Source: an uncultured Erythrobacter sp.
Lineage (GTDB): Bacteria; Pseudomonadota; Alphaproteobacteria; Sphingomonadales; Sphingomonadaceae
Direction: 5' to 3'
Assembly (NCBI GenBank): GCA_937969505.1
Contig: CALBWA010000016.1
Coordinates: 1 to 64,000 of the forward strand
Length of the DNA: 64,000 nucleotides
Shown here one piece after another: positions 55,095 to 63,747 of this stretch; position 1 is the first letter of the stretch, and each line of letters opens with the position of its first letter. The translations under genes were made by a program, and so were the position numbers. Under the pieces are notes generated by a model. That model searched no databases, was not told where the DNA came from, and worked only from the letters and a program-made list of their open reading frames with translations.

Positions 55095-55552
55095 TGGCTT
55101 TCTTTTCCAGAATACGCAGCCTGTTCCGCAACAATGAAGGTGCAGTGGTAATTGAATCCGCTTTTGTCATTCCTGTTCTGGGAATCATGGCTCTGGGCGG
55201 ATTTGAGGTGAGCATGATTGTCTCGCGTCAAAACGAAATGCAGACCGCCGCAGCAGAAGCTGTTGCAGTAACGCTGGCACGTGTCCCAGACGAAGCGGAA
55301 GAGCGCAACGCGCTAGAAGCTATTATTGAGACCTCGACCGGCCTTCCGGCCGACCAGGTCAGCTTGACCCAACGATTCCGTTGCGATGCAGAGGCTGATT
55401 TGAGAAACGATTCAAGCGGCTGCGACGCCTCGGCTGTGATTTCCGAGTATCTCGAAATCAATATGACCGACACATACACGCCTATCTGGGCCGACTTTGG
55501 TCTGGGACGGCCGGTCAATTACGACATCACGCGAAGGGTGCAAATCGCATGA
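55094..55552 (+). CDS. TadE-like pseudopilin (first copy)
   Basis: This 152-residue protein has the TadE N-terminus: FRNNEGAVVIESAFVIPVLGIMALGGFEVSMIVSRQNEM, an E-containing hydrophobic helix cleaved by TadV/CpaA-type peptidase in Tad systems. The C-terminal part has two Cys (CDAEAD, SSGCDAS) that could form a disulfide. It overlaps both neighbours (1 and 4 bases), so the three genes form one translational unit. Confidence 0.82.
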   Translation: MAFFSRIRSLFRNNEGAVVIESAFVIPVLGIMALGGFEVSMIVSRQNEMQTAAAEAVAVTLARVPDEAEERNALEAIIETSTGLPADQVSLTQRFRCDAEADLRNDSSGCDASAVISEYLEINMTDTYTPIWADFGLGRPVNYDITRRVQIA

Positions 55553-55983
55553 TCGCTACATTTGCAAAGAGGCTGCGCCGCGACACTCAGGGCGCAACCG
55601 TCATCGAATTTGCCATTCTCGCACCGGCGATCATCGGGCTGATGCTTGGCGTGCTACAAATTGGCATCAGTATGCAGGCCCAAAATGCGTTGCGAGGGAT
55701 TGCGTCAGATACCGCCCGGTTCGCCGTTGTTGAGTATATGAACCAGAACGAGATCAATAATAATCAGATCAAAATTCAGGCAGAAAGCATCGGAGAGGGC
55801 GCACCCTATCTTTTGCAGGACAGCTTGGCTGTCACAGTCACTGATGCGGCAACGCAGCGCGTTGATGGGGCTTTCGAGAAAACCCTCACCCTGACCTACA
55901 CTCCGCCCAATGTGCTACCATTGTTCGAATTCGGCTCCCGGGAAATGTCCTATGAAAGACCAATTTTCCTGATTGACGAATGA
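55549..55983 (+). CDS. TadE-like pseudopilin (second copy)
   Basis: This 144-residue protein has the motif TQGATVIEFAILAPAIIGLMLGVLQIGISMQAQ, the TadE signature helix with the conserved Glu. It differs enough from the preceding gene to be a separate paralogue. It is the last gene of the three-gene unit and is followed by a strong terminator. No CpaB-F, TadA ATPase, RcpA secretin or Flp pilin gene is present in the window. Confidence 0.83.
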   Translation: MIATFAKRLRRDTQGATVIEFAILAPAIIGLMLGVLQIGISMQAQNALRGIASDTARFAVVEYMNQNEINNNQIKIQAESIGEGAPYLLQDSLAVTVTDAATQRVDGAFEKTLTLTYTPPNVLPLFEFGSREMSYERPIFLIDE

Positions 55984-56001
55984 TATGAAAACCGAAAAGA
56001 G

Positions 56002-56036
56002 AAACCCCGCCCGGCACACGCCTGGCGGGGTTTTTT
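56002..56036 (+). terminator. Strong intrinsic terminator after the TadE genes
   Basis: A perfect 10-bp stem AAACCCCGCC/GGCGGGGTTT encloses a 12-base loop and runs into T's (56031-56036). It lies 19 bases after the second TadE stop. Read from the other side it also ends in TTTCTCTTTTC, so it can serve the opposing pdhB gene as a bidirectional terminator. Confidence 0.85.
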
Positions 56037-56052
56037 GTGGCCGAACACTCGA

Positions 56053-57453
56053 TCAATCGGCGTAGCAAACCTTTTTGACAGCCTCGACGATGCGTGGGGC
56101 GTCAATCAGCGCCAGCTTTTCCAGATTGGCAGCATAAGGCAGCGGCACATCTTCATTGCATACCCGCAATACCGGTGCATCAAGATGGTCAAAACCTTGC
56201 TCCATACACACCGCAATCACTTCTGATGCGATTGAGCAAACGGGCCATCCCTCTTCTGCAATAACCAGGCGATTGGTCTTCGCCAGGCTTTCAAGGATAG
56301 TTTGTGTGTCGAGTGGGCGTAATGTGCGAAGGTCAATGACTTCCGCGTCAATCCCTTCGTTAGCTAGCTTTTCAGCCGCCTCCAGAGCGAACCCGACCCC
56401 GATCGAGTAGCTCACGATGGTCACATCGCTGCCTTCCTTCATAATCCGGGCCTTGCCGATTGGCAGAACGTGGTCTTCGACATCGGGTACGTCAAAACTG
56501 CGTCCGTACACCAGCTCGTTCTCGAGAAAGACCACTGGGTCTTCTGTCCGGATGGCAGCCTTCATCAAGCCCTTGGCATCAGAGGCGTCGTAGGGTGCAA
56601 TGACAACCAAGCCGGGGACACTGGCATACCACGGTCCGTAGTTCTGGCTGTGCTGCGCACCGACGCGACTGGCTGCGCCATTGGGGCCCCGGAAAACTAC
56701 GGGGCAACGCATTTGGCCGCCTGACATATAATTGGTCTTTGCAGCCGAATTGATGATGTGATCAATTGCTTGCATCGCAAAATTGAAGGTCATGAATTCG
56801 ACAATTGGGCGCAATCCTCCCATTGCTGCACCCGTACCGATACCGGCAAAACCGTACTCGGTAATAGGTGTGTCGATGACGCGCTTAGCGCCGAATTCAT
56901 CGAGCAATCCCTGCGTGACTTTGTAAGCGCCTTGATATTCGGCAACTTCTTCACCCATGACGAAAACACGTTCGTCCCGGCGCATTTCTTCGGCCATACC
57001 GTCACGCAATGCCTCGCGTACAGAAAGGCTGGTGTAGCTGGTTCCCTCAGGGATGTCGGGATCAGATTTTGGCTCACCCCTGGGTTTTTCTGGCGCGCTG
57101 ATACCACCGGGTTCATTGCGGCCTTCATCTTTGCCCTCGCCCGGCTTCTGAGCTTCAGGCTCGGCCGATGGTGAATCGCTCTGGGTGGGAGATGCATCGG
57201 ATGCTTCTTCGCCCTCACCCAGAACCATCGCGATGACCGTGCCGACGGCGACATTTTCAGCACCCTCCTCGATCAAAATCTTGCTGAGAGTACCTTCGTC
57301 GATGGATTCAAACTCCATCGTGGCCTTGTCCGTTTCAATCTCAGCAATGATATCGCCGGGCTCAATCGTGTCGCCTTCCTGCTTGAGCCATTTGGCTAGC
57401 GTGCCTTCTTCCATAGTCGGTGAAAGGGCGGGCATTTTCAGTTCGATAGCCAT
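56053..57453 (-). CDS. pdhB: Pyruvate dehydrogenase E1 beta subunit with N-terminal lipoyl domain
   Basis: E1-beta together with E1-alpha decarboxylates pyruvate and reductively acetylates lipoate. The 466-residue protein starts with a lipoyl domain (1-78; Lys43 in ETDKATMEF) very like that of E2 (about 55 of 77 identical positions). An acidic/Pro-rich linker (about 80-135) and the transketolase-like core follow ([39 protein letters not shown]). The fused lipoyl domain is known in Alphaproteobacteria. Its start overlaps pdhA by one base. pdhC and lpd are not next to it but lie at 16.9-20 kb. Confidence 0.94.
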   Translation of the reverse strand: MAIELKMPALSPTMEEGTLAKWLKQEGDTIEPGDIIAEIETDKATMEFESIDEGTLSKILIEEGAENVAVGTVIAMVLGEGEEASDASPTQSDSPSAEPEAQKPGEGKDEGRNEPGGISAPEKPRGEPKSDPDIPEGTSYTSLSVREALRDGMAEEMRRDERVFVMGEEVAEYQGAYKVTQGLLDEFGAKRVIDTPITEYGFAGIGTGAAMGGLRPIVEFMTFNFAMQAIDHIINSAAKTNYMSGGQMRCPVVFRGPNGAASRVGAQHSQNYGPWYASVPGLVVIAPYDASDAKGLMKAAIRTEDPVVFLENELVYGRSFDVPDVEDHVLPIGKARIMKEGSDVTIVSYSIGVGFALEAAEKLANEGIDAEVIDLRTLRPLDTQTILESLAKTNRLVIAEEGWPVCSIASEVIAVCMEQGFDHLDAPVLRVCNEDVPLPYAANLEKLALIDAPRIVEAVKKVCYAD

Positions 57454-58544
57454 CAGTACGTCTCCACCAGAACATCGGTGTAGAGCTCTCTTGCCTCCGG
57501 CTCGGGAGAACTTTCAGCAAAGTCGGCGGCTTCTGACACTCGGGACCGGATGGCTTTGTCGATTGCCTTCAAATCTTCTTCGCTTTTTCCAGCTTCAATC
57601 AGCGTTTTTTTCAAACCCTCGATCGGATCGTGGTGATCACGCTTCTCCTTGACCTCTTCTCGGCTGCGATATTTGGCCGGGTCAGACATAGAGTGCCCGC
57701 GATAACGATAAGTATTGCATTCGATCAGCACAGGTCCACCATTCTCGCGCACATGCTTGAACGCAATCTCGGCAGCATTGCGAACCTCGAGGACGTCCAT
57801 ACCGTTCACATCCATTCCGGGAATACGGAAAGCTGTGCCTCGACGGTGGAATTCGGTTTCCGCAGAGCTCCGGCTGACTGCAGTGCCCATTGCGTATTGA
57901 TTGTTCTCAATCACAAAGACGATCGGCAGTTGCCACAGGCTGGCCATGTTAAAGGTTTCATACACCTGGCCCTGATTGGCGGCGCCATCACCGAAATAGG
58001 CAAGGCACAGCCCACCATCTTCATTGTACTTGTGTGAAAGGGCCAGACCCCCGCCTAGTGAGACCTGCGCGCCTACGATCCCGTGACCGCCGTAGAACTT
58101 ATGCTCAGTCGAGAACATATGCATTGAGCCGCCCTTGCCGCGCGAGATACCCGCCTGGCGTCCGGTCAGCTCTGCCATGATAACATTGGGATCGATGCCG
58201 TATGCCAACATATGACCATGGTCACGATATCCAGTGATCACACTGTCACGATCATTGTCGAGCGCGCTCTGCAAGCCGATCGCAACTGCTTCCTGACCGA
58301 TATAAAGGTGGCAAAAGCCGCCAATCAGTCCGAGGCCATAGAGTTGACCAGCCTTTTCTTCGAAACGGCGAATAAGCAGCATCTGCTCATAAAATTGCAG
58401 CATCTCTTCTGGGCTGGCATCATAACGAGGGCTTGCCTCATGCGCTTCCTGAAGCGAGTGCAGCGCAAATTCGTCTGATCCTGCAGCATCTTTTGTTTTT
58501 GAGCTTTTGCGAGATTTGGCAGACTTGCTGGGCGATTGGGCCAA
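57453..58544 (-). CDS. pdhA: Pyruvate dehydrogenase E1 alpha subunit
   Basis: This is the thiamine-diphosphate-binding E1 subunit. The 363-residue protein has the ThDP motif from [20 protein letters not shown] to [15 protein letters not shown], and [19 protein letters not shown] with the phospho-loop-like region. The start is a TTG at 58544, with AAGGA about 8 bases upstream, giving [16 protein letters not shown], a basic disordered leader. pdhB overlaps by one base at the 3' side, and ftsB is upstream. Confidence 0.94.
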   Translation of the reverse strand: MAQSPSKSAKSRKSSKTKDAAGSDEFALHSLQEAHEASPRYDASPEEMLQFYEQMLLIRRFEEKAGQLYGLGLIGGFCHLYIGQEAVAIGLQSALDNDRDSVITGYRDHGHMLAYGIDPNVIMAELTGRQAGISRGKGGSMHMFSTEHKFYGGHGIVGAQVSLGGGLALSHKYNEDGGLCLAYFGDGAANQGQVYETFNMASLWQLPIVFVIENNQYAMGTAVSRSSAETEFHRRGTAFRIPGMDVNGMDVLEVRNAAEIAFKHVRENGGPVLIECNTYRYRGHSMSDPAKYRSREEVKEKRDHHDPIEGLKKTLIEAGKSEEDLKAIDKAIRSRVSEAADFAESSPEPEARELYTDVLVETY

Positions 58545-58698
58545 AACGTCATTCCTTGAATAATGTCTTTTTCCGCATTCGAGCGGTATGAAATCGTATA
58601 GGTCTAATGGCTGATGCTGGCGCCTTACGCAACGTCAAGCATATAGCCTGCATACGAAATCCCTGAAAGCGGATTGGGTTTCCGGTCCGGCCTGATGA

Positions 58699-59016
58699 TC
58701 AGCTGTCGGGCAGGATCATCACAACTTCGTCCTGATGCAGGACGTTAAGATTACGCCGCAATTCCTCGCCCACCATGTCTGGGTCTGCGTTGTTCGGATC
58801 AAGCAGAGCCACGCGATTGCGCAGTTCGGTCCGCTGCTCATTAAGCAGCGCGATCTGAGCCTTGCGCTGTTCAAGCAGTGTTGCTTTCTCGCTCCATGCG
58901 AGAAGGCCTGTTGGCCCGGCGATGGCAAGCGCGGTTAGGCACAGCAGGCCAGCTAGGGCGATCCCTTGCTTTACCTGCTCCTTTGGCAGCCGTTTTATGA
59001 TTCCCCGTTGCGTCAC
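58699..59016 (-). CDS. ftsB: Septum formation initiator FtsB/DivIC family
   Basis: This divisome protein joins FtsL and FtsQ at the septum. The protein of about 105 residues has a cytoplasmic tip, one membrane helix (GIALAGLLCLTALAIAGPTGLLAW) and a periplasmic coiled coil (LLEQRKAQIALLNEQRTELRNRVALL) with NADPDMVGEELRRNLNVL after it, the DivIC pattern. The start is uncertain: GTG at 59016 is used here; GTG at 59025 and TTG at 59052 are in frame. ftsB next to pdhA is typical of Alphaproteobacteria. Confidence 0.87.
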   Translation of the reverse strand: MTQRGIIKRLPKEQVKQGIALAGLLCLTALAIAGPTGLLAWSEKATLLEQRKAQIALLNEQRTELRNRVALLDPNNADPDMVGEELRRNLNVLHQDEVVMILPDS

Positions 59017-59069
59017 AAATCGCACAGAATCATAGTTAGCGCCCGCGTTCAAGCGGTTTGTGACAAAAC

Positions 59070-60242
59070 TCAGTAAGAGCGCGGCAGACCGAGGATATGT
59101 TCTGACAGATAGGAAAGGATCAGATTGGTAGAAATTGGGGCTACAGTATACAATCTTGCCTCACGGAATTTGCGCTCCACGTCGTACTCTTCGGCAAAAC
59201 CAAAGCCGCCAAACGTCTGGACGCACATGTCAGCGGCAGCCCAGCTGGCCTCTGAGGCAAGCAGTTTTGCCATATTCGCTTCTTCGCCGGCATTCCCGCC
59301 TTGATCGTAAACTTCGGAAGCGTGATAAACCATCAATTCAGCAGCGCGCATCTGGGCATAGCATCGGGCAATGGGGAATTGTATGCCTTGGTTTTGTCCG
59401 ATTGGCCGGTTGAACACTTGACGTTCCTTGGCATAGCCGCTCGCCTTTTCGATAAACCATTTGGCATCACCGATGCATTCCGCCGCAATCAAAACTCGTT
59501 CCGCATTCATACCGGACAGGATGTAACGGAAACCCTTGCCTTCCTCTCCTATCAGGGAGCTTGCCGGGATACGCATGTCATCGAAAAAAACTTCGCATGA
59601 TGAATGGTTCATCATCGTGCGAATGGGTTTGATTGTCATGCCGCCACGCGCAGAATCTGGCCCAGCCACTTCGCGCATGTCGACAAGAAAGATCGACAGA
59701 CCATCGGTTTTTTTCTTAACCTGGTCGCGCGGCGTCGTGCGCGCCAACAACAGCATCAGATCGGAGTGTTCTGCCCTGCTGGTCCAGATCTTCTGTCCAT
59801 TGACCACATAATCATCACCATCACGCACCGCGCGGGTCTTTAGCGATAGCGTATCCGTTCCGCTGGTGGGCTCCGAGACGCCAAAGGCTTGAAGACGCAA
59901 ATCACCACTGGCAATCTTCGGGAGATATTCGCTCTTCTGGGCTTCGCTGCCGTAACGCAACAACGTGTTCATGATGTACATTTGCGCATGCGCGGCACCG
60001 CCATTGCAGCCCGAGGCCTGTATCTCTTCCATGATCGCAGCGGCTGCATCCAGCTTCAACCCACTGCCCCCAAATTCTTCCGGAATCAGCGCGGCCAGAA
60101 AGCCAGCACGCGTCAGTGCATCGACAAACTCAGCCGGATATTTTCGCTCACGGTCTGCTTCGCGCCAGTATTCGTCCGGGAACTCTGCGCATAAAGTGCG
60201 CACGGCACGGCGAATCTCGGTGATTTCTTCAGTTTCTTGCAT
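59070..60242 (-). CDS. Acyl-CoA dehydrogenase
   Basis: This FAD enzyme oxidises acyl-CoA to enoyl-CoA. The 390-residue protein has the FAD/substrate motif SEPTSGTDTLSLKTRAVRDGDDYVVNGQKIWTS near residue 125, an active-site region ending GFGFAEEYDVERKFREARLYTVAPISTN, and a C-terminal LGLPRSY. The catalytic Glu is probably in FAEEYDVER. Chain length specificity cannot be read. ftsB follows by 17 bases; divergent from the MscS gene. Confidence 0.92.
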   Translation of the reverse strand: MQETEEITEIRRAVRTLCAEFPDEYWREADRERKYPAEFVDALTRAGFLAALIPEEFGGSGLKLDAAAAIMEEIQASGCNGGAAHAQMYIMNTLLRYGSEAQKSEYLPKIASGDLRLQAFGVSEPTSGTDTLSLKTRAVRDGDDYVVNGQKIWTSRAEHSDLMLLLARTTPRDQVKKKTDGLSIFLVDMREVAGPDSARGGMTIKPIRTMMNHSSCEVFFDDMRIPASSLIGEEGKGFRYILSGMNAERVLIAAECIGDAKWFIEKASGYAKERQVFNRPIGQNQGIQFPIARCYAQMRAAELMVYHASEVYDQGGNAGEEANMAKLLASEASWAAADMCVQTFGGFGFAEEYDVERKFREARLYTVAPISTNLILSYLSEHILGLPRSY

Positions 60243-60416
60243 GCGTTCATGTGCCTTGTTCGGGAATTCTCGTGCAGAGCCTGTGGCGCCATGATTGACG
60301 CGTTGTGATGAACCTGTCCACCTGCCGAACTTGATAGATGGTCTGATATTCGTCAGTTAAAGGCGGAACGCTCGATTGTTGTTACCGTTGAGCTGCAAAG
60401 AGGAACTGAAACGACC

Positions 60417-61286
60417 ATGTTCAATACAATCAACAACCAGATTGATTCGATGATCACCGGGTTTGCGGAAACTCTGCCCGGCATTGTAATTGCGCTCATT
60501 CTGCTAATGATTACTGGGATTATCGCCAGTTTTGCGGTCAAGATTGCGGACATGCTGGTGGGCAAGACTGAATTGCGCCCTTCCCTGCGCAATCTGATCG
60601 AGACACTGGTCAAGCTGGCCGTGTGGTTGTTGGGTATATTCCTCGCCGCCGTTATTGTATTTCCCGACCTCACGCCATCCAGTCTGATCGCAGGTCTGGG
60701 TATAGGCGCTGTTGCAGTTGGTTTTGCATTTCAGGACATTTTTGAAAATTTCTTTGCCGGCATCCTGATCATGCTGCGTGAAAAGATGCGGATTGGCGAT
60801 CTGATTGAATGTGAAGGGATCACTGGCAAGGTCGAGCATATCAACCTGCGGGAAACGCATGTCCGCAAGTTGTCAGGCGAGCTTTCTGTCGTGCCCAATT
60901 CAATTCTGTTCAAGAACCCGGTCGAAATCATGACGGACGAGCCCAAACGTCGCCATGACGTCGTGATTGGGGTATCTTACGACACTGATCTGGATCAGGC
61001 TGCAAAAGTTATTCGAGATGCTGTCGAAGCGATTGATGGATTGGAAAAGGACAAAGGCGTCGACGTCTTCGCTCAGGAGTTCAATTCCAGCTCGGTTGAT
61101 TTCCTCGTCCGCTGGTGGGCCGGATCGACTGCTCGGGATGGCTGGGAGAGCAAGGACAAAGTAGTCCGAGCCATCAAAGCAGGTTTGGACAAAGCTGGAA
61201 TCGAAATCCCCTTTCCATACGTTACGCACACCTTCAAAGAGAAGGTTCCTCTGGGAGACCAGCCAGGCGAAACGGCGCAAAGCTGA
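60417..61286 (+). CDS. Small-conductance mechanosensitive channel MscS family
   Basis: This 289-residue channel would open under membrane tension to release solutes on osmotic downshock. It has three N-terminal membrane segments. The pore helix region (LIAGLGIGAVAVGFAFQDIFENFFAGILIMLREKMRIGDLIECEG) is the MscS signature, with the Gly/Ala-packed TM3. The beta domain follows (VVPNSILFKNPVEIMTD, cf. VPNS/xIxN), then the C-terminal alpha/beta domain. The haloalkane-dehalogenase-like gene follows after 41 bases. Confidence 0.92.
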   Translation: MFNTINNQIDSMITGFAETLPGIVIALILLMITGIIASFAVKIADMLVGKTELRPSLRNLIETLVKLAVWLLGIFLAAVIVFPDLTPSSLIAGLGIGAVAVGFAFQDIFENFFAGILIMLREKMRIGDLIECEGITGKVEHINLRETHVRKLSGELSVVPNSILFKNPVEIMTDEPKRRHDVVIGVSYDTDLDQAAKVIRDAVEAIDGLEKDKGVDVFAQEFNSSSVDFLVRWWAGSTARDGWESKDKVVRAIKAGLDKAGIEIPFPYVTHTFKEKVPLGDQPGETAQS

Positions 61287-61327
61287 CTGGTTGACCAAGC
61301 TCCCTGCATCTCTTGGGAGAATTGTGC

Positions 61328-62242
61328 ATGAAAGTCCTGTCTTACGATCCTTCGCGCTTTGCCGATCTGCCCGACTATCCTTTTCAGGAAAATTGGATCG
61401 ATGTAGACCTTGGTGATGGGTACTCTGGCCGTATGCATTATCTGGATGAGGGGCCTGAAAATGCCCCGCCGGTCCTTTTGTTTCATGGTGAGCCCAGCTG
61501 GTCTTTCCTTTATCGCAAGATGATCCCTGTTTTGGTCGAGGCAGGATTTCGCTGCCTCGCGCCTGATCTTATCGGGTTTGGAAAGAGCGATAAACCGGAC
61601 GATCCCGCCTTCTATTCATATACCCGGCACGTAGATTGGCTAAGCCAGTGGCGCGAAAAGGTTGTGCCAGAGCCAGCCGCATTGTTCTGCCAGGACTGGG
61701 GAGGTTTGCTGGGCTTGCGAATGGTCGGGATGCGGCCTGATAAATTCTCGTGCGTTGTTGCGAGCAACACATTTCTACCAACAGGCGGGACCCCAAGTCC
61801 CGCATTTCTCGCTTGGCGTGAATTTGCAAAAAGCTCGCCGGAATTTGCGATTGGCGCATTGATTGATCGCGCCACGTTTACCGATCGCAGTGTTGGCGAA
61901 ATCGCGGCTTATGACGCGCCATTCCCCGATGAACCGAGCAAGGCCGGCGCGCGCGCCTTTCCACAATTGGTGCCCGCATCGGATGATATGGATGGCGTAT
62001 CCGAGAACAAGCAGGCCTGGATTGGCTTGTCGACCTACGACAAACCCTTTCTGACTCTTTTTGGGAAAGATGATCCGGTTTTGGGAAGCGCGGGCCCAGC
62101 ACTAGCGTCTCGGATTGCTGGGGCTGATGGCCAGCCGCACGATGTGCTGGAAGGCTGCGGGCACTTCAGCCAGGAAGATAGGCCTTTGGAGCTCGCAAGA
62201 GGTGTTGTTGAAATGGCAAAAAAGGCCGGATTCGTGCCCTAA
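61328..62242 (+). CDS. Haloalkane dehalogenase-like alpha/beta hydrolase (HLD-I type)
   Basis: The 304-residue protein has the alpha/beta-hydrolase layout of subfamily I haloalkane dehalogenases, which cleave carbon-halogen bonds in the cytoplasm. It has an HGEPSWSFLYRKM oxyanion/halide region (residues 53-65), nucleophile Asp123 with Trp124 in CQDWGG, catalytic acid Asp in FGKDDPVLG, and general-base His in EGCGHFSQED. The HGEP form and the late-acid position match HLD-I (DhlA-like) rather than other subfamilies. The start at 61328 has GGGA/GAG about 7 bases upstream. The physiological substrate is unknown. Confidence 0.82.
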   Translation: MKVLSYDPSRFADLPDYPFQENWIDVDLGDGYSGRMHYLDEGPENAPPVLLFHGEPSWSFLYRKMIPVLVEAGFRCLAPDLIGFGKSDKPDDPAFYSYTRHVDWLSQWREKVVPEPAALFCQDWGGLLGLRMVGMRPDKFSCVVASNTFLPTGGTPSPAFLAWREFAKSSPEFAIGALIDRATFTDRSVGEIAAYDAPFPDEPSKAGARAFPQLVPASDDMDGVSENKQAWIGLSTYDKPFLTLFGKDDPVLGSAGPALASRIAGADGQPHDVLEGCGHFSQEDRPLELARGVVEMAKKAGFVP

Positions 62243-62285
62243 CCGGATAGTCGGCACCCTTTTGGTTTAGGAGGCAAGGCAGACA

Positions 62286-62362
62286 TGGTGCGCCCGACAG
62301 GATTCGAACCTGTGGCCCCCAGATTAGGAATCTGATGCTCTATCCACCTGAGCTACGGGCGC
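62286..62362 (-). tRNA. tRNA-Arg (anticodon CCU)
   Basis: A minus-strand tRNA of 77 bases. The acceptor GCGCCCG pairs with CGGGCGC, the discriminator is A, and CCA is encoded (62286-62288). The anticodon loop is TTCCTAA with anticodon CCT, the T-loop GGTTCGAATCC, and the D-arm is TAGCTCAGGTGGATAGAGC. It reads the rare Arg codon AGG. Confidence 0.96.
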
Positions 62363-62400
62363 ACTGCCGCTCGTTTAGGAGGCACCAGCTCCGAAATCAA

Positions 62401-62919
62401 TCAGTTCAATTTGTCGGGTGAGGCGATCGGAAAGGGCAATGGCGCGACCGCAATCCCCTCCTCAGCCAGAAGCTCAGCTTCCTTCACGCTTGCTTGACCG
62501 TGAATGGGTTTCTCGACCTCCTCGCCATAATGCATTGCGCGTGATGTCTCGGCGAATTTATCGCCCACCCAGGTGCTTTGTTTCAAGGCTTCGCTTTGCG
62601 CCTTTGCCAACGCGGACAGAGCTTTCTCCACTTCTTTCGGCATAGGCATCGGCTGGTTTGCGACTGTCATGGGTTCTGTGGCGGGCGAGCCCTCTCCACT
62701 TGAAACGGAAGCTGGCCCGTGCTGACCGGAACGGTCATCAGCTTTTGTATTACCTTTTGCACAAACTGCTGGAGCCATCACTGCTTTTTCAATCGCGCAT
62801 GATCCACACTGAGGACACACTACCAGCCCCCCTGCCACCTGTTTGGCAAAGGACGAGGACGATTTGAACCAAACCTCGAATGTGTGGCCGTCGTCGCAGC
62901 AAAGGTCGTAAACAATCAT
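62401..62919 (-). CDS. DUF1178 family zinc-ribbon-like protein
   Basis: This 172-residue cytoplasmic protein of unknown function begins MIVYDLCCDDGHTFEVWFKSS with VCPQCGSCAIEKAVMAPAV. The two Cys pairs (residues about 7-8 and 35-41) suggest a metal-binding ribbon. The tail (EEGIAVAPLPFP) is conserved in the family. It follows the nitrilase-like gene by 6 bases on the same strand; grxC, nitrilase and DUF1178 together are a recurrent alphaproteobacterial cluster. Confidence 0.88.
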   Translation of the reverse strand: MIVYDLCCDDGHTFEVWFKSSSSFAKQVAGGLVVCPQCGSCAIEKAVMAPAVCAKGNTKADDRSGQHGPASVSSGEGSPATEPMTVANQPMPMPKEVEKALSALAKAQSEALKQSTWVGDKFAETSRAMHYGEEVEKPIHGQASVKEAELLAEEGIAVAPLPFPIASPDKLN

Positions 62920-62925
62920 TGTTGG

Positions 62926-63744
62926 CTAATTGATGATCTGGCGGCGATTGGCAAGACTGGGAAGCTGGCCCCGGATTTCCGCAATTCGTTCCAATTCTAG
63001 ATCGCAGAATCCAAGACCTGGCTCATCACCGCCCAGATCGAGGATTACATCTCCCCACGGATCAATAACCAGGCTGTGGCCATAGGTCGTGCGGCCGTCT
63101 TCGTGACAACCAACTTGTGCTGCAGCGATGACGAAGGCGCTTGCCTCAATTGCCCGAGCCCGCAACAGGATATGCCAATGCGCATGACCGGTCGGCACAG
63201 TAAATGCCGCAGGCATGGCAATCGCATCGCAGCGCGCCTGACCCAACCGCTCAAACAGAGCAGGAAAGCGCATGTCGTAGCAAATGCCCAAACCCAATGT
63301 TCCAACAGGCGTCTTCGGCACAGTCACAGCTTGAGTGCCCGGTGCAAATGCAGCTGACTCCCGCCATGTTTCACCAGTAGCAAGCTCAACATCGAACATG
63401 TGGATCTTGTCATAACGTGCTGCAATTTTGCCGGTATCGGAAATCAAGAAGCTGCGATTGACCCACAAGCGACCACCGTCTTGCTTTAATGCTAAAGAGC
63501 CCAATGCAACAGTCACATTGTGCTCGCTCGCAGCGTGACAAACCGCTTTCAGGACAGGGTCGCGGTCTTCTGCACGTATATGTGCGGATGCACGCTTTCG
63601 ATCGCGATCAAGTAACCCGCTCATCTCTGGGGTGAAGACCATTTTTGCCCCGCCCCGGCCTGCATCGGCAATGGCCTTTGACAGGGTAGCTGCGTTAGCC
63701 GCCGGATTGATGCCAGCGGTCATCTGCAGAACGGCAATGCGCAT
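62926..63744 (-). CDS. Carbon-nitrogen hydrolase (nitrilase superfamily, Nit1-like)
   Basis: This 272-residue amidase-type enzyme has the Glu-Lys-Cys triad: Glu in FTPEMSGLLDRDR, Lys in DKIHMFDVEL and Cys in GICYDMRFPALFE. The Nit1 branch often repairs deaminated glutathione; a link to the adjoining glutaredoxin gene would be consistent with that but is inference. It lies 3 bases after grxC. No signal peptide is seen. Confidence 0.9.
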   Translation of the reverse strand: MRIAVLQMTAGINPAANAATLSKAIADAGRGGAKMVFTPEMSGLLDRDRKRASAHIRAEDRDPVLKAVCHAASEHNVTVALGSLALKQDGGRLWVNRSFLISDTGKIAARYDKIHMFDVELATGETWRESAAFAPGTQAVTVPKTPVGTLGLGICYDMRFPALFERLGQARCDAIAMPAAFTVPTGHAHWHILLRARAIEASAFVIAAAQVGCHEDGRTTYGHSLVIDPWGDVILDLGGDEPGLGFCDLELERIAEIRGQLPSLANRRQIIN

Positions 63745-63747
63745 GAG

